From the NCBI GenBank assembly GCA_040755215.1, contig JBFMBG010000065.1, positions 1 through 18,318 on the forward strand: a stretch of DNA of 18,318 nt. The letters are read 5' to 3'. This document shows positions 1 to 6,913 of this stretch, piece after piece. This DNA is from JAIMBK01 sp040755215. GTDB lineage: Bacteria; Bacillota; Desulfotomaculia; Desulfotomaculales; Nap2-2B. A model generated the notes under the pieces. The model made no database searches and had not been told where the DNA came from. It saw only the letters and a program-made list of their open reading frames with translations. A program made the translations under genes and the position numbers. Within the stretch, counting starts at the first letter, position 1; every line of letters starts with the position of its first letter.

Positions 1-852
1 AATCTTACGATCAGGACAATTGATTGCGCCATTGTTACCGAAGCAGTCGCCCGGTTGTGCCAGGAGGCAAATTTCCAGCTGGGCCCGGATGTTCTGGCTG
101 CCCTGGAAAGAGGTTTAAAAGAAGAAACTTCTCCCGCAGGCAAGGACATCCTCCGCCAGCTCATCGAAAACGCCCGGATTGCCCGCGAAAACTCCGTGCC
201 CATGTGTCAGGATACCGGCTTTACCGTCGTCTTTATGGAACTCGGGCAAGATGTGCGTATAACTGGTGGCGATCTTTACGCGACGATTAATGAAGGGGTA
301 AGAAAAGGCTACCAGGAAGGGTATTTGCGCAAATCGATTTTGGGTCACCCCTTTGAGCGAAAGAATACGGGTGATAACACTCCGGCGGTAATCCACTGCC
401 GCGTAGTGCCCGGTGATCGGCTGAAAATTACCGTCGCACCTAAGGGTGGCGGCAGCGAAAATATGAGCGGCTTGAAAATGCTCAAACCCGCCGAAGGAGT
501 GGCGGGCGTGAAAAAATTCGTTATCGAGCAGGTTTCGATGGCCGGCTCTAACCCCTGCCCTCCCGTGATCGTCGGGGTGGGCATCGGGGGAACTTTTGAA
601 AAGGCGGCCCTTTTGGCGAAAGAAGCGTTGCTGCGGCCCGTAGGCCAAAAAAGCACCTTGCCGGACATAGCCCAATTAGAAGAAGAGTTGCTAACCGAAA
701 TAAATAAGCTGGGGATCGGGCCCCAGGGGCTGGGCGGCCGGGTTACCGCCCTGGCCGTGCACATTGAAGTGTATGCAGTACACATGGCCAGTTTGCCTGT
801 GGCGGTGAACATTAACTGCCACGCCGCCAGGCATAAGTCCACCATCCTTTAA
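1..852 (+). CDS. Fumarate hydratase class I, alpha subunit (5'-truncated by window edge)
   Basis: Alpha subunit of the two-subunit, oxygen-sensitive [4Fe-4S] fumarase, which interconverts fumarate and malate. The frame is open from base 1 (reads NLTIRTIDCAIV) with no ATG before the conserved region, so the true start probably lies a few codons to the left. Visible family motifs are CQDTG, GSENMSGLKM, GSNPCPP and NINCHAARH; the Cys of CQDTG, NPCPP and NCH are the expected three ligands of the substrate-binding cluster. The product is close to the usual alpha length of about 280 residues. The beta gene follows after 13 bases, so the two are surely cotranscribed. In a propionate oxidiser the enzyme makes malate for the malate dehydrogenase encoded downstream. 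Confidence 0.95.
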   Translation, partial: NLTIRTIDCAIVTEAVARLCQEANFQLGPDVLAALERGLKEETSPAGKDILRQLIENARIARENSVPMCQDTGFTVVFMELGQDVRITGGDLYATINEGVRKGYQEGYLRKSILGHPFERKNTGDNTPAVIHCRVVPGDRLKITVAPKGGGSENMSGLKMLKPAEGVAGVKKFVIEQVSMAGSNPCPPVIVGVGIGGTFEKAALLAKEALLRPVGQKSTLPDIAQLEEELLTEINKLGIGPQGLGGRVTALAVHIEVYAVHMASLPVAVNINCHAARHKSTIL

Positions 853-865
853 AGAAGGTGAAGGA

Positions 866-1423
866 ATGTCCGCGGAGGTTACCAAGATATTTCCCCCGTT
901 AAGCGATGAGGATGTTGAGCGGTTAAAGATCGGTCAGCAAGTTTTGATTAGCGGAAAAATCTATACCGGCCGTGATGCCGCGCATAAGAGAATGGTTGAG
1001 TTGCTTGATCAGGGCAAAGAGCTGCCGGTGAATTTGAAAGGCCAGATCATTTATTACGTGGGCCCTACCCCCGCCAGGCCGGGCCAGGTCATTGGTTCCG
1101 CCGGGCCCACGACCAGCGGGCGGATGGATGCTTATACCCCCCGGCTGCTCGCCGCCGGCTTAAAAGGGATGATCGGCAAAGGCATGCGTTCGGAGGAAGT
1201 GAAAGAAGCCATGAAAAAATATAAGGCGGTTTACCTGGCCGCGGTCGGCGGAGCGGGGGCCTTAATTGCCAGGAGAATAAAGCAGGCGCGGGTGGTAGCC
1301 TATCCTGAACTCGGCGCCGAAGCTGTCTATGAGCTGGTAGTGGAAGATTTCCCGGCGATCGTGGTTAACGACGTATGGGGCGGCGACCTCTATATAGAAG
1401 GCAGGAAGAAGTACGCGATTTAA
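866..1423 (+). CDS. Fumarate hydratase class I, beta subunit
   Basis: Beta (C-terminal domain) subunit of class I fumarase, 185 residues, which completes the active site with the alpha subunit. The segment GPTPARPGQVIGSAGPTTSGRMD (split here as GPTPARPGQVIGSAG and PTTSGRMD, about residues 67-89) is the family signature. The C-terminal part, with the run VVNDVWGGDLY, is also typical. The ATG at 866 follows a purine-rich ribosome site (gaaggtgaagg) and lies 13 bases past the alpha stop. L-tartrate dehydratase is the nearest alternative family, but the citric-acid-branch neighbours favour fumarase. The gene is followed by a long repeat-rich stretch that may end or attenuate transcription. Confidence 0.94.
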   Translation: MSAEVTKIFPPLSDEDVERLKIGQQVLISGKIYTGRDAAHKRMVELLDQGKELPVNLKGQIIYYVGPTPARPGQVIGSAGPTTSGRMDAYTPRLLAAGLKGMIGKGMRSEEVKEAMKKYKAVYLAAVGGAGALIARRIKQARVVAYPELGAEAVYELVVEDFPAIVVNDVWGGDLYIEGRKKYAI

Positions 1424-1452
1424 TCTCGTGAAACTAGAGGGCTGGAATTTGT

Positions 1453-1498
1453 CCGGGTGAGCGACCCGGTACTCAGCTTAAATTAGCTTTTTGTTTTA
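1453..1498 (+). terminator. Possible weak terminator or attenuator after fumarase
   Basis: A perfect 6-bp GC-rich hairpin (ccgggt 1453-1458, loop gagcg, acccgg 1464-1469) is followed, not immediately, by a T-rich run (ctttttgtttt, 1488-1498). A second, 4-bp agct/agct hairpin lies directly before the T run. The gap between the strong stem and the T run is unusual for an intrinsic terminator, so this may be a leaky stop or only part of the repeat structure. Confidence 0.3.
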
Positions 1499-1560
1499 TG
1501 TTGATTGGAGTCCAATCTAAAACCGGCATGGAAAGCATAGAATAACATCACGGAAAAGCT

Positions 1561-1602
1561 GAGTGCCGGGTTAAAGGGCCAGTAACCAGACACCCGGCAC
1601 TC
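1561..1602. repeat. 11-bp inverted repeat (hairpin) made from the 12-base motif
   Basis: gagtgccgggt at 1561-1571 is the exact reverse complement of acccggcactc at 1592-1602, with a 20-base loop. It is GC-rich and would fold stably in RNA. It is built from one forward and one reverse copy of the motif that recurs through 1465-1931. No T run follows, so it does not look like an intrinsic terminator. Confidence 0.75.
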
Positions 1603-1676
1603 ACCGGCAATCAAGTTGCTTCGATGCTAACCAGGGCCACTTGGAACAGCAGACTCAACCAAAACACAGACTACCA

Positions 1677-1846
1677 GTGAGTGCCGGGCAGCTGCGGCAA
1701 GCGAATCGGCAGCACAATTGAGAAGTGAGATGTAAGAAGTTGGAAGTGGGAATTTTAAAATCTCACTTCTCACTTCCCGCCTCTCACCTCTCAATTGCCT
1801 GGTTCGCTCCGCGGCAAGCCGATGTCTGGTCGACCCCGGCACTCAC
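1677..1846. repeat. Long imperfect palindrome, about 170 bases
   Basis: The ends are exact inverted copies of gtgagtgccggg (1677-1688) and cccggcactcac (1835-1846). Inside, caattgagaagtgaga (from about 1715) pairs imperfectly with tctcacctctcaattg (ending about 1798). The centre is aattttaaaat, near 1751-1761. The intermediate segments gcggcaagcgaatc and ggttcgctccgcggcaa are also partly complementary. The inner arms are degenerate purine repeats of the gagaagtgaga kind. The whole could extrude as a long hairpin and resembles a non-coding miniature mobile or interspersed element. No transposase is present. Confidence 0.65.
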
Positions 1847-1931
1847 CGGGACGCAGGGTGCTTTGTTAATATCTCAGACCATATGGAGGAATTGCGCACG
1901 GTGAAGATATATGGTCTCTGTGAGTGCCGGG
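1835..1931. repeat. Inverted repeat pair enclosing a smaller inverted repeat
   Basis: cccggcactcac (1835-1846) and gtgagtgccggg (1920-1931) are exact inverted copies. Nested inside are agaccatat (1876-1884) and atatggtct (1909-1917), a perfect 9-bp stem with a 24-base loop containing ggagg. A similar outward arrangement (reverse copy then forward copy, about 96 bases from end to end) occurs at 1593-1688, and a longer one at 1465-1570. The same copies can therefore be read either as three elements or as tandem hairpins. Confidence 0.6.
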
Positions 1932-2028
1932 AGCGAGCCGGACAATTCCATCCTGATGGGAAATGATGGAAGGCGCTATTTTCAGGGGAGCTTTAGGTTT
2001 TCTAATCTTTGCAAAGGAGTCAGATGTG

Positions 2029-2430
2029 ATGGCCACCAATCTTTCTTTTCAAATGAGCAAAGAAATATCCGGAAGGATTCGCGAGATCAGCGGGCAAAAC
2101 CCGTATCTCTGCATCCAGTGCGGCACTTGCAGCGCAAGCTGCACTGGCATAGGGAAGATGGATTTTCTCCCCAGGCAGGTCATCCGCAAGATTCAGCTGG
2201 GGGACCCCGGCGTTTTGCAGTGCCGCTCCATCTGGGTCTGCACCGCCTGTCTGACCTGCACCGCCCGCTGCCCCCGGGGTATTGACATCGCCCGCTTAAT
2301 GGAGGCCTTGCGCACAATTAATCTGCGTAAAGGAAACGAGATTTTGGTATTGGAAAAAATCTCTCTGGATTTAATCAAAGAAATTCCGCAGATGGCCTTG
2401 ACCAGCGGATTTCGCAAACTAAGCGCCTGA
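2029..2430 (+). CDS. HdrC-like ferredoxin-type subunit (two [4Fe-4S])
   Basis: A 133-residue soluble protein resembling heterodisulfide reductase subunit C. It carries two C-x2-C-x2-C-x3-C motifs: C28-C31-C34-C38 (CIQCGTCSASC) and C71-C74-C77-C81 (CTACLTCTARCP). These should bind two [4Fe-4S] clusters and relay electrons. I chose ATG 2029 because aaaggag (2013-2019) lies 9 bases upstream; GTG 2026 is also possible. An in-frame upstream ATG at 1963 has no comparable site and would add unconserved residues. It is followed 15 bases later by an HdrB-like gene and then by SdhB- and SdhA-like genes, so its likely job is electron transfer between the SDH/FRD module and the HdrB-like subunit. The physiological partner cannot be read from sequence. 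Confidence 0.9.
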   Translation: MATNLSFQMSKEISGRIREISGQNPYLCIQCGTCSASCTGIGKMDFLPRQVIRKIQLGDPGVLQCRSIWVCTACLTCTARCPRGIDIARLMEALRTINLRKGNEILVLEKISLDLIKEIPQMALTSGFRKLSA

Positions 2431-2445
2431 AAAGGGGGGAAAAAG

Positions 2446-3315
2446 ATGCGGATACCGTATTTTCCGGGGTGTACGTTGTACGCCAGGGCCAGGGGTCTGG
2501 ATAATTCAACCCGGGCTGCGCTGGCCGCGCTGGGCATCGAGCTTGCCGAACTGCCCCAGTGGACCTGCTGCGGCACGGTTTTTCCACTGGCGCAGGACAA
2601 CTACATCGGCATGGTGGCGGCGGCCCGCATCCTGGCTAACGCTGCCAAAGCGGGGGACGGCCGGCTGGTAACAGTATGCTCCTTTTGCTACCACGTCTTG
2701 AAACGGGTCAATTATGCCGTCAAGAATAATCAGGAAGCAAAAGACAAGTTAAATAATTATTTAGAAGAAAGTTACGCAGGGGAAACCAGAATTGTTCATC
2801 CTTTAGAATTAATCAGGGACGAGATTGGGTTTGCAAGTTTGCAAAGCAAAGCGGGCGGAAAACTCAGAGGCTTAAAAGCCGCCTGCTACTACGGCTGCAT
2901 GCTGGTCAGACCGGCAGCGGAACTGGCCTTCGGCGACCCGGATAATCCCACCATCATGGAGGAAATGGTTGATGCGCTGGGTGGTGAGCCGGTAGATTTT
3001 TCCTGGAAAACGAAATGCTGCGGTTCATACCAGTTGCTAAACGCTTCTGATCTGGTTGTGGAAAGAGTCCGGGATATCCTTTCCGCCGCCGCGGCCAGGG
3101 GTGCGCAGGCAATTGTCACCAGCTGTCCACTTTGCCAGTTTAATCTGGATTGGGTGCAGGAAAAATTCGTTCCGAAAACGAACGGTTTTTCGAAAATACC
3201 GGTGTTGTATTTCACCCAACTGCTGGGGGCAGCTTTAGAGTTGCCTGCCGACAACCTCGGCCTCGATCAGCACTACGTGGACCCACGCCCTTTGTTATCG
3301 GGTGGTTGTTCATAA
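2446..3315 (+). CDS. HdrB-like subunit with two CCG cysteine-rich domains
   Basis: This 289-residue protein has two complete CCG (DUF224) domains. Domain 1 has C9, C41-C42, C78 and C81; domain 2 has C147, C151, C191-C192, C227 and C230. In methanogen HdrB these motifs bind two non-cubane [4Fe-4S] clusters that cleave the CoM-CoB disulfide. Related CCG proteins occur in thiol:fumarate reductase (TfrB C-terminus), in the SdhE subunits of some archaeal succinate dehydrogenases, and in lactate and glycolate oxidases. There is no signal peptide or membrane segment. A gggggga ribosome site precedes ATG 2446. The next gene is the SdhB-like subunit, so I read it as the terminal electron-exchange subunit of a soluble succinate/fumarate enzyme. 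The substrate (disulfide, ferredoxin or other) is unknown. Confidence 0.9.
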   Translation: MRIPYFPGCTLYARARGLDNSTRAALAALGIELAELPQWTCCGTVFPLAQDNYIGMVAAARILANAAKAGDGRLVTVCSFCYHVLKRVNYAVKNNQEAKDKLNNYLEESYAGETRIVHPLELIRDEIGFASLQSKAGGKLRGLKAACYYGCMLVRPAAELAFGDPDNPTIMEEMVDALGGEPVDFSWKTKCCGSYQLLNASDLVVERVRDILSAAAARGAQAIVTSCPLCQFNLDWVQEKFVPKTNGFSKIPVLYFTQLLGAALELPADNLGLDQHYVDPRPLLSGGCS

Positions 3316-3357
3316 ATATTTATTCAGGACCCAAATTGCCCTAAAGGAGGAAAGATT

Positions 3358-4041
3358 ATGGCGGAAGAAAAGGAAATGGTCAACATATACATTATGGGCA
3401 AACATTATCAAGTTCCCTACGGCCTGACGATCATGAAAGCCATGGAATACGCCGGCTACCGTTTTATCCGCGGCTGCGGCTGCCGGGGCGGTTTTTGCGG
3501 AGCCTGCGGCACGGTTTACCGGAAGCCCGGCGATTTCCGGTTGAAGGTGGGGCTGGCCTGCCAGACTGTGGTTGAAGACGGCATGCACCTCACGCAGATC
3601 CCTTTTTACCCCGCCAATAAGGCGACCTATAACCTGGAAGAAGTCACCCCCACGCTGGGAACCCTGCTGCAGCACTATCCGGAAACCACGCGTTGCCTCG
3701 GCTGCAACGCCTGCACCAGGATTTGCCCGCAGGAACTGGAGGTCATGCATTATATTGCCGCCGCCCAGCGCGGGGATATTGAGAAGCTGGCCAACATGTC
3801 CTTTGATTGCATTATGTGCGGGCTGTGCGCTTCCCGGTGTCCGGCGGAAATCGTCCAGTACAACGTGGCCATTCTGGGGCGCCGGCTTTACGGGCGGCAC
3901 ATTGCGTTGCGCGCCGGGCATCTGGCCAAACGCGTGGAAGAAATTAAGGCGGGGAAATTCGATGCAGAGATTAACCGGTTGATGCAAATGAGCAAGGCCG
4001 AGCTGCAAAAATTATACGATGCCCGCGATATTGAACCTTAA
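3358..4041 (+). CDS. sdhB: Succinate dehydrogenase/fumarate reductase iron-sulfur subunit (SdhB/FrdB-like)
   Basis: A 227-residue electron-transfer subunit. The N-terminal [2Fe-2S] ferredoxin domain has C42-R-G-G-F-C47-G-A-C50 and C68. The C-terminal domain has C113-C116-C119-C123 and C151-C154-C157-C161. Quinone-linked SdhB proteins normally have a [3Fe-4S] site in the last position, with Ile or Val where C154 sits. Here the fourth Cys predicts a second [4Fe-4S]. A strong aaaggagg site lies 8 bases before ATG 3358. The gene lies between the HdrB-like gene and the flavoprotein gene, and no SdhC/SdhD anchor is encoded. It likely relays electrons between the FAD subunit and the HdrC/HdrB-like pair in the cytoplasm. 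Confidence 0.92.
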   Translation: MAEEKEMVNIYIMGKHYQVPYGLTIMKAMEYAGYRFIRGCGCRGGFCGACGTVYRKPGDFRLKVGLACQTVVEDGMHLTQIPFYPANKATYNLEEVTPTLGTLLQHYPETTRCLGCNACTRICPQELEVMHYIAAAQRGDIEKLANMSFDCIMCGLCASRCPAEIVQYNVAILGRRLYGRHIALRAGHLAKRVEEIKAGKFDAEINRLMQMSKAELQKLYDARDIEP

Positions 4042-4062
4042 TAGATTAAGGAAGGTGGAAAA

Positions 4063-5661
4063 ATGTATACGCAAGATATGCGGGAAGCCATTAAAATAGT
4101 AGAAAAAACCAGGGAAAGACGTTTAAAGGAAACCTTTCCCCGTTTAAAACCGGAAGAAAAAGACCAGCTTTTGCGTTCCTTTCATCCGGACTACATGCCC
4201 GGCGCCATGCGCCCGGTGAAAGTCGGGCCGAATAAAGGGGATAAAATGCCCCACGAGCACGTCGATCTCCTGGAGAGCCGGAGCATGCTGGATCCGGATA
4301 CCTTTTCCCTGGAAAATATCGCTTTTGATGTAGACGTGCTGGTCATCGGCGGGGGCGGGGCCGGCACCTCGGCGGCCCTGCTGGCTCAGGAAGCGGGGGC
4401 CGACGTGCTGCTGGCCACGAAACTGCGCCACGGCGACGCCAACACCATGATGGCCGAAGGGGGAATCCAGGCGGCCGATAAGGAAAACGACTCGCCGGCC
4501 ATTCATTACCTGGACGTAATGGGGGGCGGGGGCTTTCATAACATTCCGGAACTGGTCGCCGCCCTGGTCAAAGACGCCCCGATCTGCATCCAGTGGCTGG
4601 AGAGCCTGGGCTGCATGTTCAGCAAGTTCCCCGACGGGACGATGAATACCATCCACGGCGGGGGAACCTCCCGCAAGCGGATGCACTTCGCCCACGATTA
4701 TTCCGGGGCGGAGATCATGCGCACGCTCCGGGACGAAGCAAGGAACAGGGGGATCAGGGTCATCGAATTTTCCCCCGCAGTGGAATTAATTCTGGACGAG
4801 CACGGCCAGTGTGCCGGAGCAGTGCTGTATAATTTGGAAACGGAGCAATACCTGGTGGTGCGGTCCAAGACGGTGATTATCGCCACCGGGGGTTCCGGCC
4901 GCCTGCACATTGCCGGTTCGCCCACCACGAACCATTACGGAGCTACCGCGGACGGGCTGGTCATGGCTTACCGGGCGGGGGCGAAACTGATTTTCCTGGA
5001 CGCCACCCAGTTTCACCCCACGGGCGTGGCTTTTCCGGAACAGATCGTCGGTCAGCTGGTGACCGAAAAGGTGCGCGGCCTGGGCGCCCAACTGGTCAAC
5101 GTCGAAGGCGAACAGTTTATTTATCCGCTGGAAACCAGGGATGCGGTTTCCTCGGCCATTATCCGGGAATGCCGGGAACGCAAGAGGGGCATTAACACGC
5201 CCAGCGGCATGTGCGGCGTATGGCTGGACTCCCCGATGATCGAAATAATTCACGGCAAGGGAACGATCGAAAAGGAGTTGCCGGCCATGTTCCGCCAGTA
5301 CAGGCGCTTTGACATTAACATGGCGGAGCAGCCCATTCTGGTTTATCCGACCCTGCACTATCAAAACGGCGGTATTTTAATTAACGACCGCGCCGAGACG
5401 GGCATCCCTAACCTTTACGTGGCCGGCGAGGCCTCCGGTGGGGTGCACGGCCGCAACCGCCTGATGGGCAATTCCCTTTTGGACATTATCGTGTTTGGGC
5501 GGCGCGCCGGGAAAAACGCGGCCGAGAGGGCAAAAAGCGTTAAACTGGGCAGATTAACTTTAGACCACGTCAGGCGTTTCCACGAAGAACTGAAAAAAGA
5601 AGGCCTCGGTCAAAAAGTGGCGCCCATTTTATTGCCCGATTACCGCGGCAAAATCAGTTAA
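4063..5661 (+). CDS. sdhA: Succinate dehydrogenase/fumarate reductase flavoprotein (SdhA/FrdA-like)
   Basis: A 532-residue FAD subunit interconverting succinate and fumarate. The Rossmann motif VIGGGGAGTSAA starts near residue 94, after an unusual N-terminal extension of about 85 residues. Active-site residues match the FrdA/SdhA family: H318 (FHPTG), E335 and R338 (TEKVRG), R359 (RDAVSS), H432 (LHYQNGG) and R466 (GRNRLMGNSL). The residue matching the FAD-linking His of SdhA/FrdA is N127 (ANTMMAEGGI), so FAD is probably bound non-covalently. The C-terminal helical region is much shorter than in E. coli SdhA. NadB (aspartate oxidase) also lacks the His link, but the iron-sulfur partner and propionate-pathway context favour succinate/fumarate. 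The start ATG 4063 has a ggaaggtgg site. Confidence 0.93.
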   Translation: MYTQDMREAIKIVEKTRERRLKETFPRLKPEEKDQLLRSFHPDYMPGAMRPVKVGPNKGDKMPHEHVDLLESRSMLDPDTFSLENIAFDVDVLVIGGGGAGTSAALLAQEAGADVLLATKLRHGDANTMMAEGGIQAADKENDSPAIHYLDVMGGGGFHNIPELVAALVKDAPICIQWLESLGCMFSKFPDGTMNTIHGGGTSRKRMHFAHDYSGAEIMRTLRDEARNRGIRVIEFSPAVELILDEHGQCAGAVLYNLETEQYLVVRSKTVIIATGGSGRLHIAGSPTTNHYGATADGLVMAYRAGAKLIFLDATQFHPTGVAFPEQIVGQLVTEKVRGLGAQLVNVEGEQFIYPLETRDAVSSAIIRECRERKRGINTPSGMCGVWLDSPMIEIIHGKGTIEKELPAMFRQYRRFDINMAEQPILVYPTLHYQNGGILINDRAETGIPNLYVAGEASGGVHGRNRLMGNSLLDIIVFGRRAGKNAAERAKSVKLGRLTLDHVRRFHEELKKEGLGQKVAPILLPDYRGKIS

Positions 5662-5722
5662 ACGGGGATAAAGACACGCAAAAAAAGGAACTTGGAATCA
5701 AACTAAGGTGGTGAAAGTTCAA

Positions 5723-6835
5723 ATGAAGCTGTTTGAATATATGGGCAAGGAACTTTTTGCGCAGTACGGGATTAAAGTGCCCCGGGGGAAAATGGCCGCC
5801 ACGCCCGCAGAGGCGGCGCAGGCCGCCGCTGAAATCGGCGCCCCGGTGGTCATTAAAGCCCAGATTTTAGCCGGCAAACGCGGCAAAGGCGGGGGGATCA
5901 GGTTTGCCTCCCGCCCGGAGGAAGCGGCCGATTTGACCGCTTCCGTCCTGGAGATGGTCGTCCAGGGGCACAAGGTGGAAATGGTGCTGGTCGAGGAACA
6001 GTTGCAGATAGATCAAGAATTGTACGCCGCCATTACCATTGACGGCTCGGCGAAAAAACCCGTTTTGATTGCCTCCGCTCAGGGCGGAATGGACATCGAA
6101 GAGGTTCCTGAAGATTTAATCGTAAAAGTCTATATTGACCTTTATCTGGGTATTCAGCCCTACCTCGCCCGGGAGATTACCCGCCGGCTGGGCTTAAGCG
6201 GCCCGCTCGCCAAAGAGATGCAGCGTCTTTTACCGTTGTTGTATAGAATCTTTAGAGAGAAGGACGCCGAACTGGTGGAAATCAACCCGTTGGTGGTCAG
6301 CGGTGAACAGCTCATCGCCGCCGACGCCAAGGTAACCATCGACGACGAAGCGCTCTACCGGCAAAAAGAGCTGCCGCGCGTGGAAGAGCGTACGCCGGTC
6401 GAGAAAATGGCCCACGAAATCGGACTTTCTTACGTGCAACTGGAAGGCGATATTGCGGTGATGGCCAACGGAGCAGGGATCACCATGGGAACTTTAGATA
6501 TAATTCAACATTACGGGGGCGCCCCGGCCAATTTTTTAGACGCCGGGGGAGGCACCGGCATGGAAGCGACCGCCAAAGCGCTGGAGATCCTTTTGGCAAC
6601 CAACCCGAAAGTTATTTTGATCAACATATTTGGCGGCATTACCCGGTGCGACGATGTGGCCAACGCCCTGGCGAAGGTGAAAAAAGAAAAGGGAATTTCC
6701 GTACCCGTGGTCATCCGGCTGGTAGGCACAAATGAAGAAGAAGGAGTACGCATCCTAAAGGAAAACGGTTTTGAAGCCTACCGGAAAATGGAGGAAGCAG
6801 CCGCCAAAGCGGTAGAACTTGCCAGGAGCGCGTAA
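5723..6835 (+). CDS. sucC: Succinyl-CoA synthetase (ADP/GDP-forming), beta subunit
   Basis: Nucleotide-binding subunit of succinyl-CoA synthetase, 370 residues. With SucD it converts succinyl-CoA, phosphate and NDP into succinate, CoA and NTP, the only substrate-level phosphorylation step encoded here. It begins MKLFEYMGKELFAQYGI, the usual SucC N-terminus, followed by an ATP-grasp domain (KAQILAGKRGKGGGI, ELVEINPLVV) and the C-terminal CoA-ligase domain (NFLDAGGG, NIFGGITRCDDVANAL). I chose ATG 5723, with aaggtgg (5706-5712) ten bases upstream; two GTG codons just before it overlap that site and would be poor starts. The length is slightly short of the typical 385-390. Confidence 0.95.
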   Translation: MKLFEYMGKELFAQYGIKVPRGKMAATPAEAAQAAAEIGAPVVIKAQILAGKRGKGGGIRFASRPEEAADLTASVLEMVVQGHKVEMVLVEEQLQIDQELYAAITIDGSAKKPVLIASAQGGMDIEEVPEDLIVKVYIDLYLGIQPYLAREITRRLGLSGPLAKEMQRLLPLLYRIFREKDAELVEINPLVVSGEQLIAADAKVTIDDEALYRQKELPRVEERTPVEKMAHEIGLSYVQLEGDIAVMANGAGITMGTLDIIQHYGGAPANFLDAGGGTGMEATAKALEILLATNPKVILINIFGGITRCDDVANALAKVKKEKGISVPVVIRLVGTNEEEGVRILKENGFEAYRKMEEAAAKAVELARSA

Positions 6836-6913
6836 CGGAACACCGGAGCGACGCTGAACCAGGCCACCTGATGATATTTATTTGGAAGACAATAACTTGA
6901 GGAGTTGGGAATA

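Larger units (their letters stand above)
1424..2028. other. 605-base repeat-rich region without a gene
   Basis: No credible coding frame is present between the fumarase beta stop and the HdrC-like start. The stretch holds at least six copies, in alternating orientation, of a motif whose consensus is gtgagtgccggg (reverse cccggcactcac). They lie at 1465-1476 (reverse, one changed base, ends cag), 1559-1570 (forward, variant gctgagtgccggg at 1558), 1593-1604 (reverse), 1677-1688 (forward), 1835-1846 (reverse) and 1920-1931 (forward). The last four match the consensus exactly. Hairpins and a long palindrome built from these copies are listed separately. I see no convincing promoter, although one is likely needed if the fumarase transcript ends here. 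Confidence 0.85.

Noticed and set aside
115..675. Long minus-strand frames opposite fumarase, and similar ones opposite most genes in the window
   Set aside because: They mirror strongly supported plus-strand genes, contain no recognised family motif and result from GC-rich codon bias.
1627..1842. Minus-strand 71-codon frame in the repeat region
   Set aside because: It runs through the long palindrome, has low-complexity Arg/Ser/Ala content and no ribosome site; the palindrome explains the open frame.
1465..1931. Regularly spaced short repeats as a possible CRISPR array
   Set aside because: Copies alternate in orientation, spacing is uneven (about 23-147 bases between copies), repeats are only 12 bases, and no cas genes are present.
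1901..1966. 21-codon GTG-start ORF (VKIYGLCECRERAGQFHPDGK) as a leader peptide
   Set aside because: A ggagg exists 11 bases upstream, but it sits in a repeat loop, the ORF crosses the repeat motif and nothing supports translation.
1911..2285. 124-codon plus-strand frame overlapping the HdrC-like gene
   Set aside because: It is a shadow of the HdrC-like gene in another frame; the cluster-binding Cys motifs are all in the 2029-2430 frame.
4063..5661. Flavoprotein as L-aspartate oxidase (NadB)
   Set aside because: It lacks NadA/NadC neighbours and is encoded behind an SdhB-like subunit in a propionate cluster; NadB acts without such a partner.
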